The notes beneath the pieces are model-generated. The model saw only the letters and a program-made list of their open reading frames with translations, was not told the DNA's origin and made no database searches. Positions 10,359 to 22,112 of a stretch of 64,000 nt of DNA are shown here, one piece after another. The stretch is from Adiantum capillus-veneris (taxonomy: Eukaryota > Streptophyta > Polypodiopsida > Polypodiales > Pteridaceae), in contig CM043971.1 of the NCBI GenBank assembly GCA_014529385.2, positions 87,930,840-87,994,839 on the forward strand, given 5' to 3'. Each line of letters starts with the position of its first letter. Within the stretch, counting starts at the first letter, position 1. The position numbers and the translations under genes were made by a program.

Positions 10359-11590
10359 GAGACACATGCATAGAATTAAAAAAGATTGCCATTAGGGATA
10401 GCAAACTAGTGAAAGAGCTAAAACAAAAAAGCACAACAATAACCAAAACTTCTATGATTGGAAACAGAATTTGAAACAGGCACAAAAAAATGAGGAGAGA
10501 GCGGTGGAACAATGTTCATTATAACAATAATCCACCCATGTAATTGATTGCAGGGCTTACAAATCTAGGCCATAAGACAGAATTTCATTACCTTGCTTAT
10601 ATTACTAAATGTTGAGCCTCGTACACAATCTTTAATTATTAAACTCTTGTTCTCCATAGGAGAAATCTGAAACTTGAATTCTCAACATTTGACACTGTGC
10701 CACCTTTAGTTCACTGTCCAAACAAGTATAAAAGATCATCAGATTCAACATTAAGGGCCATAGATAATCGTATTGACAAATCCACCCAATTCCTTAAGAC
10801 TTCAAAAGTGTGAGCATAGGCATGGAAAATGATTAGGACACCTGAACTACCTCCTAGACAACACACCATTGAAAAGCTTACTACCAGCAATTATTCACTG
10901 AGGAATGATAAAACACACGTGATCCAAGATTCAGAGTCCAGACCCGACGCAAGCAGGAACATTTGTGAGGACTAGTGATTGTGAGGTGAAAATTTGTTGC
11001 TTGTAGAATGCCTGGAAAGTACATGCACTGGCAAACTTGAGAAGGGCCAGTGAAAGCATGAGCCATACCTGACATGATCGGATAAAAAATGCCACAAAAT
11101 AAAATGTTGCAATGGCGATTTCATGATGGTATCCTGGTGTTCAAATGACACCATCCACATTCTTCATACATTGTTTAACAACTTCCTGGCCATACAATAT
11201 GAGGAAACAAACGACCACTTTTGCTCTCTCTCTCTCTCTCCCTCTCTTAACGAGGACAAGCTGCAACATACTTTTTGGCAGTAGTTAGACGATGTTTGCC
11301 TTTCATAAACTGTAAACTACATCACACAGAAAGTAAACTGTAGGATGCAAAGAATTACTTGGCAGTCAAACACATGATAACAAGGACCACGGAAAAAATG
11401 AATTTAATTAGATTGTATCAGGGACGAAGCCCAAAAGCTATATAATTGCACATCTATTTTGATGTTGGCACCTTGTGTTCCATAAATACCCAAGGCTTTT
11501 AGATGGATGGATTTGAAACCACAAGCCAGACAGAGCAGCTTGATATAGTCAGTGACAAATTAACAAGACACAGGTACTAGCTCACATATA
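10201..11590. other. Intergenic, 3' flank of the OCTOPUS-like gene
   Basis: No supported gene. It contains a (CT)n/(CA)n microsatellite at about 10315-10358 and a shorter CT tract near 11224-11245. The part next to 11590 is probably the 3' UTR of the OCTOPUS-like gene, but I could not place a poly(A) site. Confidence 0.5.
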
Positions 11591-13789
11591 TCATGACAGC
11601 ACGTGAACATCTTGCTTACTTTTACTATGGCTTCTTACAGGAGTGAGGTAAAACTTAAGCAGCCCATTTTCAATGGTCCAGTTTGAACCCCTGGCTTTAA
11701 CAACCTGTTCATCCTTTTGGATGCACGTATCACTGTTTGAAGCCAACCTTGCCATCAAATCCCTGCCCTGCTGCAATGGGCTGTCAAATGTATCCCACGC
11801 TTCATGCTCCTCTATGTTATCAATGCAGGTAACTCTTGAATGATGGTTGTTTGCTATGTTAGTCACCTCATGAAAAGAGGACCTTCCTGAGGTCATGTTA
11901 CCTTGCTCATCGGCTTCATCCAGGGGCATCATGGCATCCCCCATCTCCTTAGGTCTCCTCTCTTTGTGATGTTTCTGCTTGAATGCCCATTTTGAATTGG
12001 AAAACGTTTTAGTCCAGACTTTGCTCCAGACAGCATGAGAAGCCTTTGCACAATGCTGCCGATGACGACTTCGCTGGAGTCTTTGCTGAATAAAGATCTC
12101 TGTTGCATCGGATGCCCTTGGGGGTGTTGTTTGTGTTGAGACGTCTCTCTGCGTTATTGTGGCCTTGGCAGGAAGAAAAGAGTGTGCCCTGTCTTTATCA
12201 TCCGGTGTTTTTGAAGCTAACAGCTTGGACTTCAATCCCAACCTGTTGCTGTCAAGAGACCTTCTAGCATCTGAAAAACCAATCACAGAATCCATTTTGC
12301 TAATTTCTTGATTGTTTCTTTGTGTCAATGATACATCGTCCCTCACATCAACCGGTCTCTCCGGAAGATAATCAAACCCACTAAAGACAGACTCACCATC
12401 CGACGCCCGCATGACACCCTCCCAAGAAGGGCGAGCTGGTTCCCACGATGACCTAGGCCCCTCAAAAGATGAAAACCTGAACTGTTCCCACGAAGAAAGC
12501 CGTGGTGCTTCCCACGATTGCCTTGCATCCTGCCATCCATTGTTGTGCTCGCTAAAACTTCCTAAAGCTACACCTGACTTTGGATGGGCTTTCTTCTTGC
12601 GTCGTCGAAACAGGGATGAAAACCATGTCAGAGGTTTGTTATTAGCAGCAGCCTCAGGAACAGGAAAAAGATATGTGCTTGGCTCCACCCTTTCTGAAAA
12701 TGAGCCATGTTTACATTTTCTCGGCATCGTCTTCGCCTGCAAGGTGGGCTGAGCAGTAGCACTGGCAGACCCATTGAACACAGCATCTCTTTCAGCATTT
12801 AACCTGCTTTTTGACTCTTCAGCATTTGCTTTTGAGGAAGGAAAGTCTGCATCATCCAAGCTGAACAGAGATGAAAGTGTCTTCTTCTTGTGATTCACAG
12901 TAGGAGATGCAGCAGACAGTACAATCTCCTTGTCCCTCACATTCTCAACTGTGGTTTCTGGGAAAGGAAGACTCCTTGTCCCACTAATGGCATTGAAACT
13001 ATTTCTTTCGCTATCGGACAAAGCTGCATGGTGCACTTGGTTCACTAAGGACACTCGCTTTGCCTGCTCAGCAATGCGAAGGAGAGGGGAACTGCACCCA
13101 ACACTAGTATGTTTCAGCAAGTGCATGTCGCTCCTGGAATCTGTAACTGTCTGCTGGCCATTCTCTAAAATGGGCGTTTTGACACTTGGAGGATGCGGCT
13201 TACTGCTGTCAGAAGACCTCTTGGTCGATGAGAAGCTGTGCCGAACTGCTGGCATTTCCGCACTTGCACTTACATTACAAGCCATGTCCAAAATGGTGGG
13301 AGGATGGATGCTATTGTTGGCATCAGAACCTCTTGGTTCATTGGACTTTGCAAAGCGTGTAGAAACGGCCTCATGAGCTTTAATGCTGGAGGTCACAGGT
13401 AACGTTCCGCTGATAGAGAACTTGTTTGACTGTTTTATCACAGAATGAACCATGGTTCCCGCAACCAGAGACTTGCCCAAGCCTTTGGTTGTGCCAGCAT
13501 AGGAATGCATTGTAGGAATAGGATCATTCTGCAAGCCCTTTTCGGCAATGGGGTTGACAGAGAGATTGCTGGGAGGCCGCTCATCACCTCTCTTTACGGA
13601 TGACTGCTTGTGAGAGCCATGAGCAGCATGTGGGTGCCCTGGAGACTGCTTCTTCTTCCTGCTGTTGTGCGCATCTGAAGTACATTCTACATCTGCAAGT
13701 CCTGCTAGGCGTTCTCTTAGGCAGAATGCACACACACCCACAAGCACGTGAGATGGGTGCTTGCCACATCGAGGACCTCTTACACTCAT
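11591..13789 (-). CDS. OCTOPUS/OPS-like (DUF740) protein, single-exon
   Basis: An uninterrupted 732-residue frame, ATG 13789 to TGA 11591. The N-terminus has C8-X2-H11 and C20-X2-C23 followed by LRERLAGL, the hallmark of DUF740/OCTOPUS proteins. A basic cluster, SSLFRRRKKK, lies at about residues 391-401. Next come five near-repeats built on SWE/SFE (about 416-460) in place of the family's Trp/Asp-rich segment. A conserved basic region (HAVWSKVWTKTF, about 582-595) follows, and the C-terminus has the family signature GLLKFYLTPVR (about 709-719). Family length is about 600-700 residues. There is no signal peptide or membrane span. In Arabidopsis OPS is a polar, plasma-membrane-associated protein that promotes protophloem differentiation and sequesters the kinase BIN2; a similar role here is inference. 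It is the only intact host gene in the window. Confidence 0.87.
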   Translation of the reverse strand: MSVRGPRCGKHPSHVLVGVCAFCLRERLAGLADVECTSDAHNSRKKKQSPGHPHAAHGSHKQSSVKRGDERPPSNLSVNPIAEKGLQNDPIPTMHSYAGTTKGLGKSLVAGTMVHSVIKQSNKFSISGTLPVTSSIKAHEAVSTRFAKSNEPRGSDANNSIHPPTILDMACNVSASAEMPAVRHSFSSTKRSSDSSKPHPPSVKTPILENGQQTVTDSRSDMHLLKHTSVGCSSPLLRIAEQAKRVSLVNQVHHAALSDSERNSFNAISGTRSLPFPETTVENVRDKEIVLSAASPTVNHKKKTLSSLFSLDDADFPSSKANAEESKSRLNAERDAVFNGSASATAQPTLQAKTMPRKCKHGSFSERVEPSTYLFPVPEAAANNKPLTWFSSLFRRRKKKAHPKSGVALGSFSEHNNGWQDARQSWEAPRLSSWEQFRFSSFEGPRSSWEPARPSWEGVMRASDGESVFSGFDYLPERPVDVRDDVSLTQRNNQEISKMDSVIGFSDARRSLDSNRLGLKSKLLASKTPDDKDRAHSFLPAKATITQRDVSTQTTPPRASDATEIFIQQRLQRSRHRQHCAKASHAVWSKVWTKTFSNSKWAFKQKHHKERRPKEMGDAMMPLDEADEQGNMTSGRSSFHEVTNIANNHHSRVTCIDNIEEHEAWDTFDSPLQQGRDLMARLASNSDTCIQKDEQVVKARGSNWTIENGLLKFYLTPVRSHSKSKQDVHVLS

Positions 13790-14420
13790 TCAAGCAAGGC
13801 TCAAATGCTGTTAGCTCAAAAACCCTTCTTCAAACACAGACACGGTGCACACACTCCTCCCTCTGCTGTTTGTTGCATGTGCAGACGAAGCTGATCTTTG
13901 AGGGACTGTAAGAGAGACGCACTTCTTGATAGCTGAGAGTACGAGTGCGATAGTGTGCGGGGGCTCTCTCCCTCTCTCCCTCTCTCTCTCTCCCCCCGCA
14001 AGCTCCGTTCTTTCAGTCTGCTACAAGAGCAAGCGTTGGCAGAGATGATGGTTAACATACAGTCGCTCAAGATTTGGTCTTTTTTGTGCAGCCCAGCTGA
14101 ATACTAAATTGATTCACACACGTGACACGCTCAACGCGGAGTCACGGAGTGAAAGTTCTCTCTCCTTCCTAAATCCTCTCTCTCTTCTTTGCGGCCTTCT
14201 AAGTTCTTCTCCTCCCTCTGTGTGTGACTGTGTGTCACGGCCCGCCATCACCATCTTGTGCACGAGTGGTATAGCCTAGGCTGACCTCGTGCAGTGAAAA
14301 AGACTTACCCGTTTCTCAATAGTAAAGTGATTCAATTCATCATCTTCAATAGATTATAGCTTGTTCATTTATGCTTCGTTATATATGAAGACCATAGCCG
14401 ACGTAACGTATCTTTGTCTT
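13790..14420 (-). promoter_or_regulatory. Presumed 5' UTR and promoter of the OCTOPUS-like gene
   Basis: Purine/pyrimidine-rich tract at 13965-13997 (GA-rich in gene sense), typical of plant leaders. A TATATA-like site lies near 14378, too far to assign with confidence. Perfect 8-bp inverted repeat TGCACGAG/CTCGTGCA at about 14259-14299. No core promoter element is certain. Confidence 0.35.
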
Positions 14421-16635
14421 TGGGAGGCAAAAAAAAAACAGACACGGAAGTTGGTGGCTAAGCATACCATGACCCCTCTTTTTTTAATGCACTGTTTCTT
14501 TCATGTCAAATGTTGTACACATGTAAGGGCACATCCGCACGCCGCAGTAGCTGCATTTCGAGTGACACTAGCTATTTCGGTTGCTCCTCACAAAGGTGCA
14601 TGCAAACCAAGAGAGAGAATGCGAAAAGTAGGAGAGAGAGTGGCAACGTTGAGCCAAATTTGCCGATTTTGGCAGAGTTGAGCATTTTCAAGCAACGTTT
14701 TCGCTAACAAACAAAACTGCGCACATTAGCAAAACGTTGCCTTTGATTGCATGCGAATTCGTCCTAATTTCTACAAACCGCAATGAGACCATTATATATT
14801 TAGAGCTACATCGTTGCGTTCAATTTACTTTCTAAGTTTAAGAATATTATTATTTCTCAAAGATGTTTTTGGGAAAAGTGGACCTGCACATAGCATTTTT
14901 AGAGAGCGGTTATTTTTCGACATTTATCATCATTTAGCCTATTGTGTATCCTATGTTGTGAGGTTAGCAAGACGCTGCGTTTTTCCATCTATTTCATGCG
15001 CGCAAGCTTTCAAGCATACCATGCTTCCTCCCAAGAGAGCATCTGATCGAAGAGACTCACCCTCGTTGCTCTCTTGCGGCGGTGGCGACCCGCGAGGCAA
15101 GGGGGGGACGATTGAGATTATTCATCACGGATTGCAAGCACCACTCTTGGTGTTGGGTCCCCCCGATGAACTAGGGGTGAAGTGCTTACCCTAGAGGTTA
15201 CCCTCGGTCACCCCTAATTCGTTGAAGGGATAACAAGATCTCCTCTCAATGACCCCGTATTAACTATAGACTCGTTGATGCTTGCTACCTTAGCATTTTG
15301 GACAATATTCAAATGCTTTCCCCATTGAGCCACACGTAATGATAACCCCATTTTTATATTTCACACATGAAACAAAAATATACACTAGTTGAAGCTACCA
15401 ATTTTAAAATAGTGAATACGACCACAGAGCCCAAGTAGCAATAGCATCCCCAATAGCAATACCTTGATCTACATATGGGAGACTTTGGTGCCTTTCGGCA
15501 AGAGTTGGCCTTTGATTCCTTTCCCAACGCCTGCTATAAATGTCAGAGAATTGAGCATTACGCTAGGAACTTCCATGAGGGTCTAGGATCTCATGGAGTT
15601 TGGTGTTTAGCCACTGTGGAGCAAAGTTTATGAAGATCCCTCTCACTCCATGTCGCTGACTGTTTGCACTTACCTCCACACACAAGTACACCTCGTACTT
15701 GATGGATGTCACTCTTCCAGACATCCTTATATGGTACATATTCCACATGTGGAGAATATGAGTCTCTAGGACAGACATTGACGCCCACTATTTCAATTAT
15801 GTGTCACGCAGAAGTCCCTAGGTGCTAGTCCGATCCGTTTTGTTAGACCATTCTGAGCACATCGCAATTTCAGTGGCCAAAAATTTTCGGATACCTAGTA
15901 AGACTTGTTAAGGTTATAAATATTGTTAAGCAACTTCAACGGATAGTTGTTTACACATATAGCAAGCTATGTTTTGTTAATGAACATGTTTCATTTGGTA
16001 CCTAGATGTGATCCAAATATGTTCGCATGGCTTTCATGTGATTGCATGGAAAAGTATTTGGTTCTTGTCCTATGAGTTGTGAGCATGACATTTGCCATAA
16101 GCATTGGTAAGTATCAGTCATGAAAACGCATGTTCGGATCCGTTTTTGTTATATGCATAAACAAAAGGTGGTATGGGCCCTAGTGTTTAGCAAAGACCGA
16201 TTTGGAACAGCATGCAGATTCATGAAATTGATAGCTTGTAAAGTATATCGCACTATATGTGCAGTACCTCAATGAGATTAATTGTGGGTCTATCAATCAC
16301 CAATAGAGGGGACATCTCAGTTTGAGTGATAGTTAAGTTGACTAAACTTTGTACGGTTTACTCAATTCACTTGTCCAATCTCTAAAGTTAACAAAGTTGG
16401 TGTTCATAATATAGTTGATTACTCAGCAATGTTGCAAGGAATTGTGATCACTATTTACTAGTCATTTTGGAGGATTGTCTGTAAACAATGGGAAAACACC
16501 CCTCAGTACTTCCAGCCATCCAGAGAGGATAGACAGATTACAAGTGTTAATCTTGTGCTAAAGTATATGCTAAATGTGTACGTTAGCACCAATTAATCCA
16601 ATTGGAAAGGATATCTCTCTAGTTGGAGTTTTCTT
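14421..16635. other. Intergenic; no gene recognised
   Basis: Only short frames without family motifs. Mixed composition with no obvious repeats on inspection. The last five bases, TTCTT (16631-16635), are the left TSD of element C. Confidence 0.5.
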
Positions 16636-16863
16636 CGTTACCATATACATGCGGTAGTGAGATGTGTGAACACACTTAGGATCGTCGGGGCATTTTTTCC
16701 CTCTTTAGGAGGTTTTCCCCCTTGTGCATTGTATATACAACCATCATTCTAGGGCTATCTATCTTTCCATTGCACACTAAGTAAAACACTCTCTGTTGTG
16801 TGCCTTGAGCTTCCCCCGTCTTCTCCAAGTTGTGTGTGTTTTCTTGCAACCCTAATTCCAACA
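16636..16863 (+). repeat. 5' LTR of element C
   Basis: 228 bp, matching 22127-22342. The first bases are CGTTACC where the 3' LTR has TGTTATC, so the conserved TG has mutated. It ends CCAACA. It carries about 11 extra bases (CTATCTATCTT region) relative to the other LTR. Confidence 0.93.
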
Positions 16864-16865
16864 AT

Positions 16866-16877
16866 TGGTATTAGAGC
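16866..16877 (+). other. Primer binding site of element C
   Basis: TGGTATTAGAGC, two bases after the LTR: the tRNA-iMet complement TGGTATCAGAGC with one C-to-T change. Confidence 0.9.
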
Positions 16878-17126
16878 AGGTTGCGTCCTCCCAAGCTTAG
16901 TCACCATAGCTCCAGCACACGTTTCTTCGATTTCTGTGAGCTTTGACGAGCGTTCGCAGGTCCACAAAATTTTTGGGATGGCTCGCAGAGCTCAGTTTGC
17001 TCAGATTTTTTATTCGGGCTCATTCTGGCCTTCGTTTCCACTACATGCTATTGCACGGGTACGTGTAATTGTCGCTTCGTTTCTCCTCTTTTTGAAAAGT
17101 TTTCACATCAGGTGCAGGCATTCGTC

Positions 17127-17936
17127 ATGGCCAACAACAACACAAATGTGTTCAAGATGTTTGCTACTGAGGACAGATTGGATGGGGAGAATTACCCTAT
17201 GTGGGCTTACATGTTGCAACATGTTCTTGTGTCAAAGGGTGTCTGGAATATTGTGCAGGGCATTAATGTACGTCTTGGTTCTGAGAATGTAGACGATGTT
17301 GAGGATGTTGCAGGTCTTGCTGCAAGGATTGTTGTTGTTAAAGTTGTTTTGCCTACGGCAGAACAAGCTCGTTGGGATGTAAAAGATCGGTGCAGGCTCG
17401 TGCATCGATTGTGTTTTTTGTGAAGCGCACTATTACTCCTCACATTTGTTCAGTGAAATCAGCAAAACAAGCTTGGGATATTATGGCTGGTCTTTATGCA
17501 AGTCGCAATGACGCTAAAATTGCATTGCTGCATAAAGAGTTGGAGTCGAAGATTATGCATGAGGAAGATGATATGGACACTTTCCTTGCTGGTGTCAAGT
17601 ATATCTAAGAGCAACTTATTTCTGCAGGTGAAGTCATTTCAGATAGTTCCCTTGTGCGGACTGTTCTTGATGCCTTGCCAGATTCTTACCGGACTTTTGC
17701 TAGTACTCGGAGAACATGCCTTTATTGCTGCTCAAAGAAAAGGTGGTAATAGCAATGCAGCCACTTCTTATGGTTCTTCTGCAAGTGGAAAATCACATGT
17801 TCATAATGCTTCTGCTAGAAGCAATTCGTCTAGAAATTATAGCGATAAGGGCAAAAAGAAGATGCATTGCCATTATTGTAAAGCTAATGATCACTTGATC
17901 AAGCAGTGTCCTAAGTTTGAAGGCCACAGAGACTAA
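17127..17936 (+). pseudogene. Element C gag with zinc knuckle
   Basis: Starts MANNNTNVFKMFATED, then LDGENYPMWAYML and GVWNIVQG, the usual copia gag opening. A frameshift occurs near 17380. The next block reads KQAWDIMAGLYASRND and then a stop at 17606-17608 (VKYI* EQLISAGE). Another shift leads to the CX2CX4HX4C knuckle (CHYCKANDHLIKQC, about 17867-17910). It is a particle-forming and RNA-binding protein in intact elements. Confidence 0.88.
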
Positions 17937-18040
17937 GAAGAAAGAGGGTGGTTCCGCTGCAAATGCTGGTTCCACTAGAAATGCAGCTATTGTTGAGTCT
18001 TCTCCCGGGAGATTCACCATGGAAAACCTACCGTACCATG

Positions 18041-18783
18041 TAAGTGCAGTGGGGGGGGGGGGTTTACAAGTTACATAAGCGTATAAGCTAGGGGCAAGCC
18101 CCCAATAATTTATCTTCCAAACTTAAAAATAAGGGAGGGGATATCATATTTATTCGTGGTGGTGGTGGTGGGGGGGGGGGGGGTAAAGTAGTGAGAAAAG
18201 GGAAAAATGAGAGGAAGTTTTCATGTTTCAAAATCATGACTTCCCAAAAGAGTCTGCCCTCAAACTTGTGAGTGAATACCAGAAAGATACATGCAAGAAC
18301 TAAAACTGCTTTGTATCAATTGCTTGTGTTGTGATTATAGTTCATTTGCTGAGGGATGAAAGCTATAAAGAGTTTGTATAGATGCAAATTTACATGGAGA
18401 ACCTAGCACAACTTTCTAACCATGTTTTTTGAGTAATTTAGATGGGTTAGAATTGGACGAGTAGCTAGAGTGCAGGTTGAATGGGCACATAGTTTGAAAT
18501 TCAAACTAAGAAACATCTAGTTATCAACAGAAGTGGTTCCTTAGTACGTTGCCAATCACTATGCTACATGCTCTTTGACTAGTTTTATTCAGTTAGATCA
18601 TGTGAAACCTAAATTTTATATGTAAGATAGGGGTATGATAGTTTTCTGCATTGATTGTTGTATAAGCATAGAAAGGGGGGTCATATTCCTTAATATGAGT
18701 CGTATATAGGGGTTTGTTCAAAGTTGTCCGCTCGTAGGTGGCATCCCATTTTATATATAGAGTGAATCCCCCGGGAGTGTTCT
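18041..18783. other. About 740-bp non-coding interruption between gag and protease of element C
   Basis: The copia frame is recognisable up to about 18040 and resumes at about 18784. Copia elements have only a short linker here. The stretch is non-coding. It starts with a G run then TTTAC and ends GTGAATCCCCC, which is faintly inverted-repeat-like, and it has a second GGT/G run at about 18160-18183. A small DNA transposon is possible, but no clear terminal repeat or TSD was found. Confidence 0.45.
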
Positions 18784-19266
18784 GTGAAAGGAGACTGTGA
18801 TGCTGATGTTGATGCAGAATGGGCTTTTAGTATAGAGTGTACCTATAATCTTGTTGTCCATGATGCATTCATGTCAATTGCTGCAGATTCACATGTGTGG
18901 TATTTTGACAGTGGTACTACAAAGCACATTACCTCACATCGTGATTTGTTCAACTCTCTTGAGTCTGTCCCTCATGGGAATTCAATTACTTGTGCCAACA
19001 ATGCCTTTTATCTGGTTCATGGAGTTGGAAAGATTGTGCTTATTGCTACAAATGGTAGTTCTTTCACACTTGTTGATGCACTTTATGTACCTGGGATCAA
19101 GAAGAATCTTTTGTCTGTATCTACACTTGCTAGACTTGGACTTGTAGTCAAATTTGTGGATGACAGATGTACAGTACATGATCTCAATTTTGGTGATGAA
19201 ATTGTTGCATCTGGCACTTTATGCCATGGGCTATATAAGCTCACTTTGTATGACAAGTGTGGGTAA
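18784..19266 (+). pseudogene. Element C aspartic protease and start of integrase region
   Basis: VWYFDSGTTKHIT (about 18895-18933) is the copia protease active site with an intact D-S-G-T. It is followed by AFYLVHGVGKI and LYVPGIKKNLLSVS, characteristic of the GAG-pre-integrase region. A stop (TAA) at 19264-19266 ends the frame. Confidence 0.9.
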
Positions 19267-19284
19267 AATTTTGCAAATGTAGTT

Positions 19285-20190
19285 GTGGACTCAAAGGCTA
19301 TTTCAAATGCAAAACTTTCGCATGCACATTTTGGACATCTGATTTTTTCCAGTTTGCTGCGTTTGCAAAAACCTAATATGGTTTCTTCTTTGCCTCCTCT
19401 TGAAGCACCTATCAAACATGTTTGTGAAGGCTGTATTTTGGGTAAGATGCACCGTTCTAAGTTTTCAAAGGATGGTTCAGTTAGGGCCACATGCAGTTTG
19501 CAACTTGTGCATAGTGATGTTTGTGGGCCCATGTAAATTCTGTCCTTGGGCAATTACCTTTACTTTGTGACTTTCATTGATGATTACTCCCGGCATGCAT
19601 GGGTATATCTGCTTAAAGAAAAGTCCAAGTTTTTATGTGCTTCAAACAATTTCTCACTATGGCTGAAAATGCATCAAAATGTACTATGGTCACCCTCCGT
19701 TCTGATCGAGGGGGGGAGTATATGTCTAATGAATTTAATGCATTTCTCACTAGTCGTGGGATAAAACATCAATGTACAGTTCCTTATATGCCTTAACAAA
19801 ATGGTGTTGCTGAGAGGAAAAATGGGTCACTTACGAAAATGGCACGATGTATGGTCAAACGTCAAGCTTTGCCGCATTCGTTTTGGCTTGAGGCCATCAT
19901 GTGTGCCACCTATGTACTTAACAGGTGTCCTACAAAAGCTTTGCAGTCTAAGACTCCATATGAAGCATGACATGATAGAAAGCCTTCCATTGAGCACATC
20001 CATGTTTTTGGTTGTTTGCCATATGCTTTGGCGCCACAAACACAGCGCAGAAAATTGGATGATAAGGCTATCAAATGTATTTTTGTTGGTTATAGTGTTG
20101 AAAGAAAAGGTTAAAGGTTGTATCATCCACAAACAAAGCCTTTTTTGGTTTCACGGGATGTTGTATTTGTGGAAGATTTTGTTCAGCCCT
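19285..20190 (+). pseudogene. Element C integrase
   Basis: HHCC zinc domain (HAHFGHL then CEGCILGK). The DDE core is spread over several frames: HSDVCGPM, FVTFIDDYSRHAW, SDRGGEYM and NGVAERKN, with the FWLEA, NRCPTKAL and IHVFGC motifs after it. In-frame stops include TAA after GPM (19534-19536) and TAA in the P-Q-Q-N-G-V segment (about 19795). Both sit where copia integrases have Gln, so CAA-to-TAA is likely. Confidence 0.9.
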
Positions 20191-21256
20191 TGTTGTCATG
20201 TACTAGAGACAGTAATGTAAGCTCTTATGATATTTATGACACTTTGTTGCCTCTTTTCAGTGGTGGAAGTTTGAATGTAAATTCCAATGAGGCAAATGTA
20301 GAACCTATGGGGTTTTTTGAAAATGCTACAGATCAACCTATTACTGATGTAGATGTACATGATGTACTTGATGAGGAAAGGGCTGAAAATGAGCAGGCTA
20401 GAGGTATGCCAAAATGGCCGGTGCATACATTGCGTGACAATAAATTGGATGCACCTTTGTCTAGTCGCACTCGTTCAGGTTCTCACCATGCATCTTATGC
20501 ATCAGATTGTTATCCTTTGGCTATGTCTTGCTTACATGATGTTGAGGAACCTTTGTCTTTTGATGAAGCACAAAATTCAGAAAATTGGATGGCTTCCATG
20601 CAATCAGAACATGATGCACTTATAGAAAATGACACATGGACTTTATGTGATTTGCCTCCTGGCAAAAAGGCTATTGGTACGAAGTGGGTTTACAAGTTAA
20701 ACGCAAGCCGGATTGTGAGATTGATCGCTATAACACTTGACTTGTTGCAAAGGGTTATGCACAACAAAAAAGAATAGATTATGAAGAGACTTTTGCTCCC
20801 GCTTGTCGTATGACGACTGTGCATTTTCTATGTGCATTGGCAGCTCATTTTGGTTGGGATGTACATCAATCTAACATTGTTACCGCTTTCTTCAATGGTG
20901 ACATATTTGAGGAAGTTTACGTAATGCAGCCTCGCGGTTTTGTCAAGAAAGGACAAGAGGATAAGGTGTGCAAATGTAACAAATCTTTGTATGGGTTGAA
21001 GCAATCTCTTCGTGCTTGGTATGAGAAGGGTGACACTCATTTGGTCAAACGAGGCTTTTGTAACAGTCCAACAGAAAGCACATTGTATGTAAAGCGTGAG
21101 GGTGATGTACTCCTCATTGTGGTTCTTTATCTGGATGATTTTCTGATCACTGGACCAAACAAGAGACATATTATTGAATTTAAGGCTGATTTGAATGCTA
21201 CTTTCAAGATGAAAGATTTGGGGGTTTTTTCATCATTACTTGGGTATACAATTTAA
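20190..21256 (+). pseudogene. Element C reverse transcriptase
   Basis: ENWMASMQSEHDAL, NDTWTLCDLPPGKKAIGTKW and VYKLN open the domain. After a frameshift near 20710 the frame continues VRMTTVHFLCALAA-like, DVHQSNIVTAFFNGD, LYGLKQSLRAWY and the catalytic VLYLDDFLITG. YLDD is intact. A frameshift follows at about 21235. Confidence 0.92.
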
Positions 21257-22060
21257 GCAATGTGATGGTGGTATTTCCTTATGTTAGAAAAGTTACATAG
21301 AGACATTGCTATGTAAGTTTGGACTTGAGGATTGCAAACATATTGCCACTCCCATGGAAACTGGTTTGAAATTGAGTCTTCATGATGCTGGTGATCCTGT
21401 AGATGTCACTCTTTACCGAAATGTTGTTGGATGCCTCATTTAAGTATGCAATACGAGGCCGGATATTCAGTTTGCAGTCTCACAAGTTAGCAGATTTCAG
21501 CATAGCCGAGGGTATAAGCATTGGCAGGCTGTCAAGAGGATTTTTCACTACTTGAGTGACACTTTACATCTTGGCTTGTTTTTTCCCAAGGGGGATCCAT
21601 TGCTGCCATACTTACATGCTTTTTTGGACTCAGATTGGTGGGCTAGTTGTTTTGACACGCGAGTGTCCAAAAGTGGTTTCTATGATGCTTGGAAGTTCAT
21701 GTATATCATGGTTGAACAAGAAGCAACCTACTGTGGCCACTTCTAGTTGTGAGACTGAGTACAGGGCAGTCTTCATAGCTACGGTTGAGTGTGTATGGCC
21801 CAGACGCCTTATGGCTGATTTGGGTGTTTATCTACACTGACAGTCACAGCGCATTGGCAGTTGCAAGGAACCCAGTTTTTCATGCTCGCAGAAAGCACAT
21901 TGAGGTGCATTACCACTATGTGAGGGAGAGATCATCTTGGCTTATGTGCAAACACAGGACAACCTTGCAAATCTTTTCACAAAGGCATTGTCTTGTGAGA
22001 AGTTTGAAGCTTTTCGCAAAGCTTTGGGCTTACTCCCCTTTGTGGATTGACCATGTCCTC
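21257..22060 (+). pseudogene. Element C RNase H and 3' tail of pol
   Basis: Connection motifs (TPMETGLKLS, then RPDIQFAVSQVS-like), then KKQPTVATSSCETEYRAVF, DSHSALAVARNPVFHARRKH and IEVHYHYVRE, spread over three frames. This is the standard C-terminus of copia pol. Confidence 0.88.
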
Positions 22061-22112
22061 AGGGCATGGCACTTCCCTTTACTCTATGTGCCAGCTCTCG
22101 TTCACTACATCA

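Noticed and set aside
12343-13376. ORFs overlapping the OCTOPUS-like gene in other frames
   Set aside because: Shadows of a clearly conserved frame.
18046-18783. hAT transposon (CAGTG-like start) in element C
   Set aside because: No matching CACTG end and no 8-bp duplication could be found.
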